DNA of 64,000 bases. It comes from Ustilago trichophora. Lineage: Eukaryota > Basidiomycota > Ustilaginomycetes > Ustilaginales > Ustilaginaceae. Both the position numbers and the translations under genes were made by a program. The first letter of the stretch is position 1; each line of letters opens with the position of its first letter. Under the pieces are notes generated by a model, which was given only the letters and a program-made list of their open reading frames with translations, ran no database searches and was not told the DNA's origin. Shown here piece after piece: positions 30,186-40,764 of this stretch. The stretch spans positions 1 to 64,000 of the forward strand of contig OOIN01000011.1 in assembly GCA_900323505.1 (NCBI GenBank). The letters are read 5' to 3'.

Positions 30186-33100
30186 ATCCCAGCCTCAGCC
30201 CCCGGTTCCAGCACAGGCCACCGCTCCTTCGAATGCGCCTCCGCTTGCCGCGCAGTCCACCTCGACCGGAGTTTTGCCGACGTCCAACGGCAACACACTG
30301 CCGCCCGCTCCGCCACGCATCACCGCCACGAAGAGCTCCAAATCTGCAAATTCAGTCACAAAGATCGACAATCTGCAAGCTTCGCGCGCAAGCTTCCTGA
30401 CCTCTGAAGAATCGGTCGATTATAGCGCCTTGATCAAAGAAGGCGGCAATTTCAGAACCGTTCCGATCATTAGCTGCTTAGACGTGTCCGAAGACGAGCT
30501 CGAGCAACTCATCAGGGGTCTTGTTGAGGCTCAAGGCGAGCCTCTGATCATTTCAGACCTTCACAAATCTGCGGCATGGTCTTCGGCTCTCTTCAATCCC
30601 CAGAAATACGAGCAGCTCGGAACAAGTCAGCAGGCGGACCGCGACACGGTCCAGGTTCGCAATCTCACCGATGGGATTGACCGACCGTTTTCTCTGTCCG
30701 ACTTTCTCGCTCGCTGCGACAAGGAGAGGAACTACTCTCCGGGACAGACGGAGAAGCTCTACGGCAACGCCTTGCCATGTCCACCGGAATGGGCAGAGGC
30801 TTTTGCCACCATGGTCCATCCACGTCTCGAGTATCACGGCAGTCAGGATGTCGCTGCCTCTCTGATTGAAAAGGCGCGCTCCGCGACCCAGAAGTGCTCC
30901 TTTGGCCCTGGACGCACTGGTACACCCCTGCATCGCGAATTGTGCTCCAGTCTAAGTCAGAACCTCATGGTCTGGTGCGATCCAGGTGCGTCTTCCATCT
31001 GGATGATCACTCACCCGGCGGATGCTGATGCGGTGGAACGATACATTGCGTCCAAGGGCGCTGACCCATTGCAGGAAAAGTTTGCCCCTCATCCCAACGA
31101 GCTCCAAGATGCGCCTTTCCCCATCTTTACCTGTGAGCAGACTGTTGGCGATCTCGTGCTGATTCCTTCGCGCGCTATGCACATGCATATCAACACGGGC
31201 GGCCGGACCCTGAACGCGACGTGGTCTCGAATGACGGTCGAGACGCTTGCGAGCGCACTCACCACCGACTTGCCCCTCTATCAACGCTACTGTCGTGAAG
31301 AGGGCTGCCATATCAAGCCGGTCATCGAGGAGACGCTGATCAAACTGACCGAACAGGTCGAAGCCAATCGCGAAAGGACCATCGAGACTCCACCCAGGGT
31401 CATCCGTGAATTCCGTGGCCTTCTCCAGCTCTACGATGCTATCCTCACCGACGAGTACCTTCCCGAATGGCGTGAGATCGAGGTTGTGGGAGGCCATGAC
31501 AGCTACGTCGAGTGCGACTTTTGCGGTGCCGACGTCTTGCACGGTTACTTTGAATGCCCTGAGGGTGAGACGTTCTGCGCCTTGTGTTACTGCCAAGGCC
31601 GACTGTGTGGCTGTCCCAATGCCGAACACAAGCTTCAGCCCCGTCAGCACTGGCGCAACTTTGGCGAACGCTTGCAGATTCGCAATGACGCCGCACACAT
31701 TCTACTCAAATTGCAGCCGGCCCTAGCAGTCTCTACTCAGCCGACCGCGTCTGATCGACCTGAAGATGTTGAAGATGCCGAAGATGACGACGAGGAACTT
31801 CCGCTGCGAGAAGTGGAGATCTGGACCGAAGATGCCATTGGTAAGAAGACGTGGCCGTTCAGCTTCATGGCAGCATACAAGCTATACAGCATCCGGCAGA
31901 CCCCTGACTGGCGGGAGAACAAGGCACAGTGCAAGATCTGCAAGGCGACGCTGGATCTATCGCAGAGATACGATTGCAAGCCGTGCCGCCATTCGTATTG
32001 CTATGGATGCCTCTTGCACAAGATGCACATCCATCCGGTGCACGCTTTGGCCCAAAAGGACCCCGATCTATTCCATCGATACCATCGAAAGAATAGCACG
32101 CTTGACTACAAGGAATGGAAGCAAGACCCGCTCGATTTCAATGATGAGGCGCGCGCGCACTTTGCCCTCATCGAGGCGGCAAAGATCCACAGGAAGTGCA
32201 CTCCCATCAACAAAAAGTGCCGCATCGGCTTCCTCGATATTTCAGAAGAGCATCCGAATGGACTCTCTGGCACGCTCGGTGTCAAGCTATCTAGAAAACC
32301 AGCTGTTGACAAAGTCAAAGCTGTGGCTGCCCAACCTTCTACCGCTTCGTCTTTGACGACGCCTGTCTCGCGCAAGCGTCAGAATGACCTGACCCAGTCG
32401 CCTTCCACTGCTTCGCCCAAGACGGCGTCCAACAAAAAGGTCAAGCTCGACACCCTCTCGAATGTCGAGCTGATGGAGGAGGACGAGCTGGTCGAACAGA
32501 TCCCGCGACCTCAAGGAGTGGTGAATGTCCCAATCCTCGATGCAGCACCTGTGCAGCAGCCCAGACTCGCCGTTGGAACTACAACGTTAGCCGATGTGGC
32601 AATGCGTTCTGTAGCCGAGGACAATGCGTCCTCCTTGGCACCGACCGTGGCCAACGGCATTAGGAAATTTGTGCTGCGAAAGGGTCAAGGCAATCCGGTG
32701 TCGCCAGTGAGCACGGCCCTATCGATGGGGTCGTCTTCTGAATCGTCCCCATCTTCAGCCTCCTTTGCCGAGATCCACCCAACCTCGAGCAAGCAGACTG
32801 TGGCCAAGGCGATCTTGGCGCAGGCGCCCATCCAGTCACGCCCTGCCCATGTCGTCCAGGCAGCCACGGCCACTACTGTCCCTCTGGCATCGAGCGCCGC
32901 GCCGCCCGTTTCCGCTCAACCGGCTTCTGCAGCTGCGGTCGTACCGACGAAGACTACTCTTCCTGCTAGGCCAAACGTGGCAAGGGTCGCAACCCCACTG
33001 ACCTCAGCGACGGCTTCTGCTCCCACCGCGCCTGCTTCTGCTCCCACCGCGACGGCTTCTGCTCCCACCGCGCCTGCTTCTGCGTCTCCGCCTCAGGTAG

Positions 33101-33849
33101 TCATCTCGCCTGCAGCAGTTCCCGCTGTGGTAGCTCAGGCGATGGAGCAAGGTAAAGCTGTTGCGGAATCGTTAACATTGGCAACGAATGCAGTGTCTGC
33201 CGAGGTGGCTGCCTCTCACACCGTGTCGACACCGGCGGCATCGGGACCTGGTACTTCTGGGCTCGGTTCGCTGGATAATATGAATCTGCGGGTGATCACT
33301 GAGATCCTGCGCATCTTCAGTCAATCGAATCAGAAGATGATCGCAGGCCAGATGGAAGAGATGAAAAAGCTGCAAGCCAAACAAGCCGAAGAGCACGGCA
33401 GAGCCTTGGCACGGCAAGCACAGGAACACGCACAAGCACGTGCAAAGCAAACCCAAGAGCACGAGAAGGCAAACGCAAAGCTTGCCAACGAGCACAAGCA
33501 GGCGCTGGCCAAGATGGAAGCGACGCTGGTGCAAATGAGTGCCGAGATAAAGGAACTGACGCACAAGCATCACATCGAGGTCAAGGAGCTGATGAGGCAG
33601 CACACTTTGGCGATGAAGGATGTCAGAAAGGAGTTGGATGCAAATGCACAGCGGACGGAGAAAGCGGTGGAGCGAGCCACGGCGGTCGAGACAGTGCTAG
33701 GTGGGCTGATGGCAGACATTACTCGAGGGGCTCAGCTTGAACTGGAAGCAGAATTAGCGGGACAAGCGTCTGAGCGTATTGCAAGCGGATCATCGGCGTC
33801 GAGCAGCAGTCATGTTGCTCCTACCAGCAACAGTCGCCTTGAGAACTGA
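28855..33849 (+). CDS. JmjC-domain protein with two Cys-rich modules and C-terminal coiled coil
   Basis: A 1,664 aa uninterrupted ORF. Residues 1-510 are low complexity, rich in Ser/Gln/Pro/Ala, with SQSQSQ and QAQAQAQ runs. A JmjC dioxygenase core lies at about 600-810. The metal site is readable as HRE in GTPLHRELCSS (about 692-694) and the distal His in PSRAMHMHINTG (about 779), with NATW following. Two Cys/His-rich segments come next: CDFCGADV...CPEG..FCALCYCQGRLCGC (about 886-935) and CKICKATL...CKPCRHSYCYGC (about 1027-1050). A basic, Ala/Ser/Pro-rich region leads to a long coiled coil (about 1480-1620) with repeating QAEEHGRAL/QTQEHEKAN heptads. JmjC proteins of this kind are 2-oxoglutarate/Fe(II)-dependent histone demethylases or hydroxylases acting in the nucleus. 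The metal ligands look intact, so activity is plausible; the substrate is unknown. Confidence 0.85.
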
Positions 33850-33912
33850 GCTGTTGGACCATCTATTTTCACGGAAGTGGTAGTATTGTAGCTCTTGTTA
33901 CATTTGACATGA

Positions 33913-33915
<3 letters not shown>

Positions 33916-33965
<50 letters not shown>
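33916..33965. repeat. Poly(T) tract, about 50 bp
   Basis: An uninterrupted T run on the plus strand separates the convergent JmjC and oxidoreductase genes, 65 bp past the JmjC stop and 30 bp from the oxidoreductase stop. The exact length is likely to be unreliable in any assembly. Confidence 0.9.
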
Positions 33966-33996
33966 CCTATCACGAGTTGGAGAGATGAGCACGCTA

Positions 33997-35091
33997 CTAG
34001 GAGCTGATCTTGTACGCCAGCTTCTCGGCAGAAACCTTTCCATCCTGCAAATACTTGAGACCTTGAGGGATGGCCTCAAGACCGCCGGACATTTGCTTGA
34101 TCTTGTTTCCTCGAACGAGACCGTTTTTGAACAAGGTGTAGAAGAGGCCCTGATCGCCGTTGAGCCACTGCTTCATGAGGTTTGAGTCGGCAGTGACGCG
34201 TTGGTGGTCATAGACAGCTTTGCCGTAGCTGAAAGGGCGACCAAGGGCGGTGTAAGCCAAAGTGTGAATGATGTTGACTTGGCCTTTACGAAGAGCGATG
34301 GCTTCGGGATCGGGTTTGAGGAGAACGACAATGTCACCGCCGTTTGTACCGAGGGATTTTACGCAGAGCTGCTGGGTTCCGTTTTCGGAGATACAGTCGA
34401 GAGCCTTGCTCAAGTTGGGATATTTGGAAGAGATCTTGTGAGGGGTAGTCTCATCTCTGTAATCGTAGATATCGTCTGCACCGAGGTCTTTCAGGAATTG
34501 GTGATTTTTGGGGCTTGCGGTGGTGATGACTTTGAAACCCGAGATATGGGCAATCTGAATGGCCCATTGACCAACGGTGGTGCTTCCGGACCAGATGAGG
34601 ATCTCGGGGGAATCATCTGTGACAGGGATAGCTCCGTTGGAGAAGTCGGGTACAGGAATTGCAAGGCGATGGAAGAGCGCCTGAACGGCCGTCTCTCCAC
34701 CGACACCCATGGAGCTTGCGCTGCAATCATCGACATTGTCAGGGATTTTGGCAACCAGCTCGCTGTTGGTCTTGAGGTACTGCGCAAAACTGCCTCGATC
34801 AGCATGCTTGCCACCGTGAACAAAGCCGCAGACGCGATCGCCCTTTTTCAAAGTAGCGTTTTTGACGTGGGGTGCAAGCTGCTCAACGACACCTGCAAAA
34901 TCGCAACCAACACGTACACCGGGAGGCGAAAGGAAGGCAACGTGCTTCCAGTCTGTAGGGTTGAGTGTCACGGCAGTGGTGCGGATGAGAATTTCGTCGT
35001 CGTCCAAAGTGGGGACGGAAACGTGTTGAACCTCTGTGGATTTGCCTTCGACGGTGACGAGGGCTTGCATCTTTGATGGAGTGGCAGACAT
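33997..35091 (-). CDS. MDR-superfamily zinc-independent oxidoreductase (enoyl reductase/ToxD-like)
   Basis: A 364 aa protein from the first ATG at 35091; no ATG exists further upstream in frame. An N-terminal GroES-like fold is visible (ILIRTTAVTLNPTDWKH, VGCDFAGVVEQL, KKGDRVCGFVHGG). A Rossmann segment follows with ILIWSGSTTVGQWAIQIAHISGFKVITTAS (about 180-210), a variant of the NAD(P)-binding GxxxxG loop. The catalytic and structural zinc ligands of classical alcohol dehydrogenases are absent, as in quinone oxidoreductase and trans-enoyl reductase relatives. It probably reduces an enone or enoyl substrate with NADPH in the cytosol. There is no secondary-metabolite cluster around it, so the specific role is open. 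The TACTGTAC tract at 35188 lies about 100 bp upstream of the start. Confidence 0.85.
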   Translation of the reverse strand: MSATPSKMQALVTVEGKSTEVQHVSVPTLDDDEILIRTTAVTLNPTDWKHVAFLSPPGVRVGCDFAGVVEQLAPHVKNATLKKGDRVCGFVHGGKHADRGSFAQYLKTNSELVAKIPDNVDDCSASSMGVGGETAVQALFHRLAIPVPDFSNGAIPVTDDSPEILIWSGSTTVGQWAIQIAHISGFKVITTASPKNHQFLKDLGADDIYDYRDETTPHKISSKYPNLSKALDCISENGTQQLCVKSLGTNGGDIVVLLKPDPEAIALRKGQVNIIHTLAYTALGRPFSYGKAVYDHQRVTADSNLMKQWLNGDQGLFYTLFKNGLVRGNKIKQMSGGLEAIPQGLKYLQDGKVSAEKLAYKISS

Positions 35092-35187
35092 GACTGTTGT
35101 TTCTTGGTCGAGGAAGGGGTGGAATGGAGCAGGAGGAAGGGACAAAGTTTTTGCGACTCAGTCTGGGAATATATAGCCGTTAGCGTT

Positions 35188-35229
35188 GTACTGTACAGTA
35201 CAGTACATACTGTACTGTACAACTGTACT
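35188..35229. promoter_or_regulatory. TACTGTAC palindromic tract upstream of the MDR oxidoreductase
   Basis: Overlapping TGTACTGTACAGTACAG units in two blocks lie about 100 bp 5' of the oxidoreductase ATG. They are the same motif as in the transporter/aldolase promoter. Confidence 0.45.
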
Positions 35230-35466
35230 CGAAGGGCGGGGCAACTGAGACTGTCACAGTGTCGGTTAACTTTGACGCCAAAGTGGAGGTGACACAACGG
35301 TGAATGAAAAATGAAATATTTAAAATAAAAAATATATACTGTATACAAAGTAGAAAAGCTGATCGAGCTTGGGTTGCCTGATTTTGGCACTCGAGCGCGT
35401 ACAGTCTGTAGATTACTTAGGGTTATACAGCGCTTGTATTCTAGGAATTGCTATAACTATATAAGT

Positions 35467-35488
35467 TACAGTACAGTACAGTACTGTC
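35467..35488. promoter_or_regulatory. TACAGTAC tract between MDR oxidoreductase and SCAP genes
   Basis: ACAGTACAGTACAGTACTGT lies in the divergent intergenic region, about 455 bp upstream of the SCAP-like start. Confidence 0.4.
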
Positions 35489-35599
35489 ACATATAGCATA
35501 GGACACGTTCCGATGACTGTTGCGAGCTTGACAGAGAGGTCTCTGATCAGAGTCGGAGCGGAGCGAGTATGCTCTATCTCTTTCTCTCGGTACACTAGG

Positions 35600-35650
35600 C
35601 GATTTCCGAACAGACAAATCCAAAATCCAAAATCACATGTTCGGAAATCG
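35600..35650. promoter_or_regulatory. 13 bp inverted repeat in the SCAP-side promoter
   Basis: CGATTTCCGAACA (35600-35612) and its exact complement TGTTCGGAAATCG (35638-35650) are separated by 25 bp containing a tandem AAATCCAAAATCC. It lies about 300 bp upstream of the SCAP-like ATG. It could be a stem-loop or a dimeric factor site. Confidence 0.4.
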
Positions 35651-35942
35651 CGACCTTGATTTTCGGCTGCTCCTCCGCAATTTCATACTCTTACCTGTTA
35701 CAGAAGAGTCTTTCTTTTGATCATCATCATCATCATCATCATCTTTTCTTTTTTTTTTTTTCCTAGCATTCGTCTCTTGCACCAGCAGCAATCCCCTCTC
35801 ACATTTGCTCAAAAGAGGCTCAGATCATGTCTACCGAGCTCATCAACACAGACTCGTGAAATTCGGTCCATCAACTTGACTTGGCTTGGCTTCATTTCCA
35901 TTTCATTTCGTTTCATCAGCCTCCTAAGCAGCAACGGCCGAC

Positions 35943-38900
35943 ATGGCCCAAGTTGGCGTGACTGCGCTCAAGCCCATAGCTGCTAGGAGACCGAGGCGCT
36001 CGCATCCAGGCTCAGCCTCTTCGCTACCGCTCGTTCGTCAGTTTCGATCTCGAGGTGAATCCTTCTTTCAACATCATGGTCGCTGGATATCCAAACACCA
36101 AATACGAACTCTACTTCTCTGCTCTCTCGTCATCACCTCGCTCTTCTATCCCGCCGTCGGAATCTACTTTTGGGCCTCCAAAGGTGGCCCCGGTGTCTCT
36201 AGGGGCGATGCAAAGAGCGTATGGAGGTCTCTCAGCACCCCCTTTATGGACTCTTTTGCAAGCAGCGGAAGAAAACACGTCAACAGCCTCAGCGACCTTC
36301 GCATGATCTGGGACGATGCACGCGATCTTCGAGCTATCGACGTCACCGATGCACAAGTCTTGTTCAATCAACAAGCTCATCACATCCCTTCTGCTTCCCA
36401 ATCTCGCCCCGCCTTCTCCCGCCCACGCTGCCAGTCAATACGTGTCGAACACGTCTTTATCACTACAGACGATGTCATGGCCGGTAGAGGTCCTCGTTTC
36501 GGTGTCCTCGAAAACCGCATCCTCAACTCGGCACTCCAATTGCAAAAATCGCTAGAGTCCCATCTTGGCAAGCATCCCGAAACCCACCATCCCTCTCCCT
36601 CGTTGGTCTGTGTGCAGCCACGCCACTCTTTCCCAGGACGACCAGCACGTCTCAACAATAATCTGAATCCACAAACAGATGCCGTATGCCTGACACTCTC
36701 GCCGCTCGAATACTGGCACATGGACTCGCAGACCATTCTCCAAGACGACGATCCTGCTCACTTGGTTTCGCAATCGTCTCTCAATCGCACCAGATCAGGT
36801 GCGCCCCTCTCTTACTCCACAACCTTGGCAGGACGATGGCATCTCTTTAAGCGTCTGCCACGAGCAGAGTTCCTCGCCTTGACCTTTTTCTTGCGCCAGG
36901 ACCACAATCAAGCATGTGCAGATGCGAGCACAAGCTCCTCGGCTGTCTCGTCGAGCCACACAAGCTGGCATGACCTCCTCACTCGAGTCACTGGCGGACA
37001 GGTTCGCCTCATCCCTTCGCCCGAAAACATCTCGCATAGCCTCGTCCTCCAGTTCGCTCCCGACACGCCCTCATCCAAGCGCAAACCTACCCACATCTTT
37101 CTCTTGACCGCATACGCATTCGTCATCATCTACATCTCACGCGGCCTCATCAAGTTGCGCAAGGTCCACTCACGTTTCGGTCTCGCCTTCACCGGAACCA
37201 CCCAGTTGCTCATCAGCATGATCATGAGTGTCAGCATCTGCGCTCTTCTCGGCATTCGACTCACCTTGGTTCCCTGGGAGCTCTTACCCTTTGTCATTGT
37301 CGTCGTCGGCTCCGAAAACATGTTTAGCCTCACCAAGGCCATCGTCGACACGCCTCTGTCGCTCACCGTATCATCGCGCATCGCACACGGTTTGGGCAAG
37401 GTGGGCGTACCTATCACCCTCACCACCCTCGCCGACATTCTCCTGCTCCTCGTCATTGCCCTCTTTATTGGCGTAAGAGCTGTACGCGAGTTCTGCATCT
37501 TTGCCATCTTTTCCCTCATCATGGACTGGTTCTTGCAGATGACCTTTTTCATCACCGTCCTCAGCATCGATATGCAGCGTCTCGAACTCGCCGATCTCTT
37601 GACACAGGGCACTCGACTCACCCGCAAGCAGGACAGCTCCTTGACTGCGCATGATGGAGCGGCGCTCCACGGTACCCACGGTAGCAGCGAAGACTTTGAC
37701 GGCGAATCTTCCACCGAAGGCCAACGACGAATCGGCAATGCTCGAGTCCAGGCTAGGCCCGGCAACATTGTCATCGCAGCGCTGTCCAAGATCTGGAAGG
37801 CAAGGACCGCCAGGACCGCCAGTCTTACGCTCATCTTGGTCTACATGGGCGGACTCTATCTCTACTACGGCACCGGCTTCCCGAGCCATCAGCAATCCAG
37901 CTACGTGTTGCCGACCGATTGGGACGCAGTCCGCCAGGCGCCTTCAACGGAAAGCACCTTTGATCCTTTCGGACATCTAGACGCAAAGCCACATGCTTCT
38001 CTGCCATGGTGGACCTCTTCGCCCAGCGCAGACCTCTGGACATCGCTCAACCCGCTCGGCGCTCAAGAGTTGAGAATCAATGTCGAGCCATGGACAATCT
38101 TGTCGCTGCGATCCTCCGACCAAGGAGCGGTTCCTCCTTCGACCGCCACATTTGCAGGCTGGGCCTTATTCCGTCCCAGAATTCGAGCCGTGGTATGGTT
38201 CGCCAAGCTGGTCATCCTTCCCATTTCGGGGACCACAGCACTGCTCTGGATGCTGTTGCTCTACCTGCTCAAGGACACTGAGCTGCTGGATGCGCAACGC
38301 GACAAATCCGAGGCTGACCCTTCTGAGAACGTCAACGGCTCCGCTCTCGCATCCGCACCATCCTCCCTGCACCCGCAAACCACCGTTCTCGCCAATGCTC
38401 ACTCTTGCGATATTGAGTTCCTCGTACACGACGGTGGACTTGCGGTCTCGATCGACAATGGTGGTGGCATCCGTATTTGGAGATCAGAGAGTGGAAGCGA
38501 AGATGCGGAACGTAGGAGCAGCGTCAGTAGAGCGCGGGCAGGCCTCCCCTCCGATCAAAGCACCGTGACAGCTCTTGCACTCTCAGCCGAGGCGCGGTGG
38601 CTGGCCGTGGGACACGCTTCAGGTCGCATCAGTTTCATCTCCACGGACACCCTGGAAGTCATCTGGGATTCTCTGCCCATCGACTCGGCCTCGCCGATCA
38701 CGTCTCTGACGCTGCAGCATCATGAATCCATGCATACTCTCGAGTCTGCCACTGCGCTATCGGCACACCGCGATGGCACTATCCGCGTCTGGAACGTAGC
38801 ACGCAAAGAGGTCAAGCTGGTATCTTCCCAAACTCAACTCGACTCGCGCTTGCGCTGGCGATCGATGCAGGTGCATGTGGTTCAGAACAACAGCAGTAGT

Positions 38901-40079
38901 AGTCCGACACCGTCTCGGACAACATTTATCGGGTTTACTACCACTGACGGCCAGTTCCACATCAGAGCCATCGAGTCGGGAGGCTCAAGCGCCAAAACTG
39001 TTTTCACGCTCAGCATTGAAGACCGCGGCCACGTGTGCTCGGCGCTGCTGTGCCAGCTTGCAAGTCGACCACCAATAGCGGACGAAGCGCGCCTCCTCCG
39101 AAGTACACTCTTGCTTGGGTTTGCCAACAGTCGAGTGCGACTGATCGACTTTGAGACGTCCGAAACCGTCAGCAGCGTCGACTTGGACGATGGGCCTGTG
39201 ACGGGCTTGAGCACGATCGACACAGGCGATGCCAACACCTCAGCATACATTGCCCATACGACCGGGCGTGCTTCTCTGCTTATCGTATCAGGCGGTGCAC
39301 CTGGCGCAGCGGCAATGATGGAGAAGAGCGGGTCCATTCACAGCAGTCTGGGCGCCTTCATGTCCGGCTCCCCACTTCGTATTCGAACCCCGAACGGTTC
39401 TCGTACCAACGCTGCCAACTTTTGGGCGGCGGATGGCTCGACGCCGCCAAGTCCGGCGTCGGAGCTCGCCAATCCTCTGTCATATCCCATGTCATCGCAC
39501 GGTTCCGCGTCGAGGTTGCGTCGCGCCAGTGCACACATGCGAGACAGAAGCGGCACCAGTGCTGCGACTGACGCTACTCCACAGGGAACAGTGGCATCAT
39601 CCAGCCTTTCAGTCTTTCCAAACTTGGCTCCGCCCACCAACTCTACGCAAAAGGCAGATGACAGGCAGCTCAGGTTGTTGGGCTGGATTCGATGCCAGAG
39701 AGGCGGAAGCTTTGCGGTGGGAGCAAGGAGCATTCTGATTGGTATCGGCCGAGCCCAGCGAAGTTCGAGTCAGAGCCGATGGGAGTGGTGGTCGCTGGAT
39801 TTGCGGGAAGAGCTTGTTCTGGGACGTGGTGGCGAACTGCTAGTGCCACGACAGCCCTTGCTTCTGCGATCAGATGAGATCGTCTCGCCACCATCACGAC
39901 CATCTCTGCAACGCCAACGAAGTGGCAGACCATGCCAAGAATCGCTTGACGATGTCCTCTCGTTTTCGCGCCTGCATCCGGTGCATGGTTTCGCTACGCC
40001 TCAACGCAACGAAACCGCATTGCTGTTCGGCTTCGGAGGCTCCATCGGCTTGTTGCGCGCCAAGTCGACTTTGACGTGA
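35943..40079 (+). CDS. SCAP-like sterol-sensing protein (SREBP cleavage-activating protein homologue)
   Basis: A 1,378 aa single-exon ORF. A first membrane segment is at about 55-80 (LLLCSLVITSLFYPAVGIYF), followed by a lumenal loop of about 300 residues. A sterol-sensing domain spans about 380-550. It has five hydrophobic segments, including AYAFVIIYISRGLIKLRKV, the position of the COPII-binding and sterol-sensing motif of SCAP, and FVIVVVGSENMFSLTKAIV, typical of SSD proteins. Further membrane segments are near 625 and 755-780. From about 820 onward are WD40-type repeats (for example SAHRDGTIRVWNVARKE and AVSIDNGGGIRIWRSE). The order SSD then WD40 is diagnostic of SCAP, which escorts the SREBP precursor from ER to Golgi for activation under sterol or oxygen limitation. 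No SREBP gene is in the window. Confidence 0.88.
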   Translation: MAQVGVTALKPIAARRPRRSHPGSASSLPLVRQFRSRGESFFQHHGRWISKHQIRTLLLCSLVITSLFYPAVGIYFWASKGGPGVSRGDAKSVWRSLSTPFMDSFASSGRKHVNSLSDLRMIWDDARDLRAIDVTDAQVLFNQQAHHIPSASQSRPAFSRPRCQSIRVEHVFITTDDVMAGRGPRFGVLENRILNSALQLQKSLESHLGKHPETHHPSPSLVCVQPRHSFPGRPARLNNNLNPQTDAVCLTLSPLEYWHMDSQTILQDDDPAHLVSQSSLNRTRSGAPLSYSTTLAGRWHLFKRLPRAEFLALTFFLRQDHNQACADASTSSSAVSSSHTSWHDLLTRVTGGQVRLIPSPENISHSLVLQFAPDTPSSKRKPTHIFLLTAYAFVIIYISRGLIKLRKVHSRFGLAFTGTTQLLISMIMSVSICALLGIRLTLVPWELLPFVIVVVGSENMFSLTKAIVDTPLSLTVSSRIAHGLGKVGVPITLTTLADILLLLVIALFIGVRAVREFCIFAIFSLIMDWFLQMTFFITVLSIDMQRLELADLLTQGTRLTRKQDSSLTAHDGAALHGTHGSSEDFDGESSTEGQRRIGNARVQARPGNIVIAALSKIWKARTARTASLTLILVYMGGLYLYYGTGFPSHQQSSYVLPTDWDAVRQAPSTESTFDPFGHLDAKPHASLPWWTSSPSADLWTSLNPLGAQELRINVEPWTILSLRSSDQGAVPPSTATFAGWALFRPRIRAVVWFAKLVILPISGTTALLWMLLLYLLKDTELLDAQRDKSEADPSENVNGSALASAPSSLHPQTTVLANAHSCDIEFLVHDGGLAVSIDNGGGIRIWRSESGSEDAERRSSVSRARAGLPSDQSTVTALALSAEARWLAVGHASGRISFISTDTLEVIWDSLPIDSASPITSLTLQHHESMHTLESATALSAHRDGTIRVWNVARKEVKLVSSQTQLDSRLRWRSMQVHVVQNNSSSSPTPSRTTFIGFTTTDGQFHIRAIESGGSSAKTVFTLSIEDRGHVCSALLCQLASRPPIADEARLLRSTLLLGFANSRVRLIDFETSETVSSVDLDDGPVTGLSTIDTGDANTSAYIAHTTGRASLLIVSGGAPGAAAMMEKSGSIHSSLGAFMSGSPLRIRTPNGSRTNAANFWAADGSTPPSPASELANPLSYPMSSHGSASRLRRASAHMRDRSGTSAATDATPQGTVASSSLSVFPNLAPPTNSTQKADDRQLRLLGWIRCQRGGSFAVGARSILIGIGRAQRSSSQSRWEWWSLDLREELVLGRGGELLVPRQPLLLRSDEIVSPPSRPSLQRQRSGRPCQESLDDVLSFSRLHPVHGFATPQRNETALLFGFGGSIGLLRAKSTLT

Positions 40080-40721
40080 TCCGATTCCACACACATTCAC
40101 ATCCCCAGACTCGCATCTGCATGTATTCATTCTGTACTGTACTTTTAAGAGCTCCTATTGAACGCACTTTGACACTCGTAAGGAAACGCACATCTTTCTT
40201 CTTGCGCTTGGGTCTGAACGTTGGTACTGTTGGGTCTTGAGAAGCGTCGGCAAACTCGAAGTGGGTGAGGAAGGTGTTTAGGACCGGCGATCTAGAGATG
40301 GGATCCGGCAATGTCAGGGTTCAGAATCAAGAGCAAACGCTGACGAGGTGAACCCTGGCTTTGGTTGTCGCGTGGGTCGCACACTGGCCACCACCTTGAG
40401 TTTTGCAGCTTGTTTGTTGCAGCTTGTAGCATGTCGATCTACCCCGCGGGGCTGAGAATGGGGCCCGCAGTACAGCACCTGCGTCTCGAGGAGGCCGACA
40501 GACAGCTCAAACAACTCTGAGAGGAAGGCTCGGAAGTACACCGGACCGTGTTCGGAAAGGGGCCAGATTTGTGCCATGTTAGATTGGGTTCGTCGTTTTG
40601 ACAAGCAAGAGAAAAGATAGACAGACGCAATGCTGCAGGTAGCTCGCCTTATCGATCGATCTCATCATTATGCAGGGACAACTTGAAAGGGTCAGAAGGC
40701 AGGGCAGGATCTCCGGACCGG

Positions 40722-40764
<43 letters not shown>

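Noticed and set aside
34201..35076. 291-codon plus-strand frame opposite the MDR oxidoreductase
   Set aside because: Antisense shadow of a well-supported enzyme gene, no motif.
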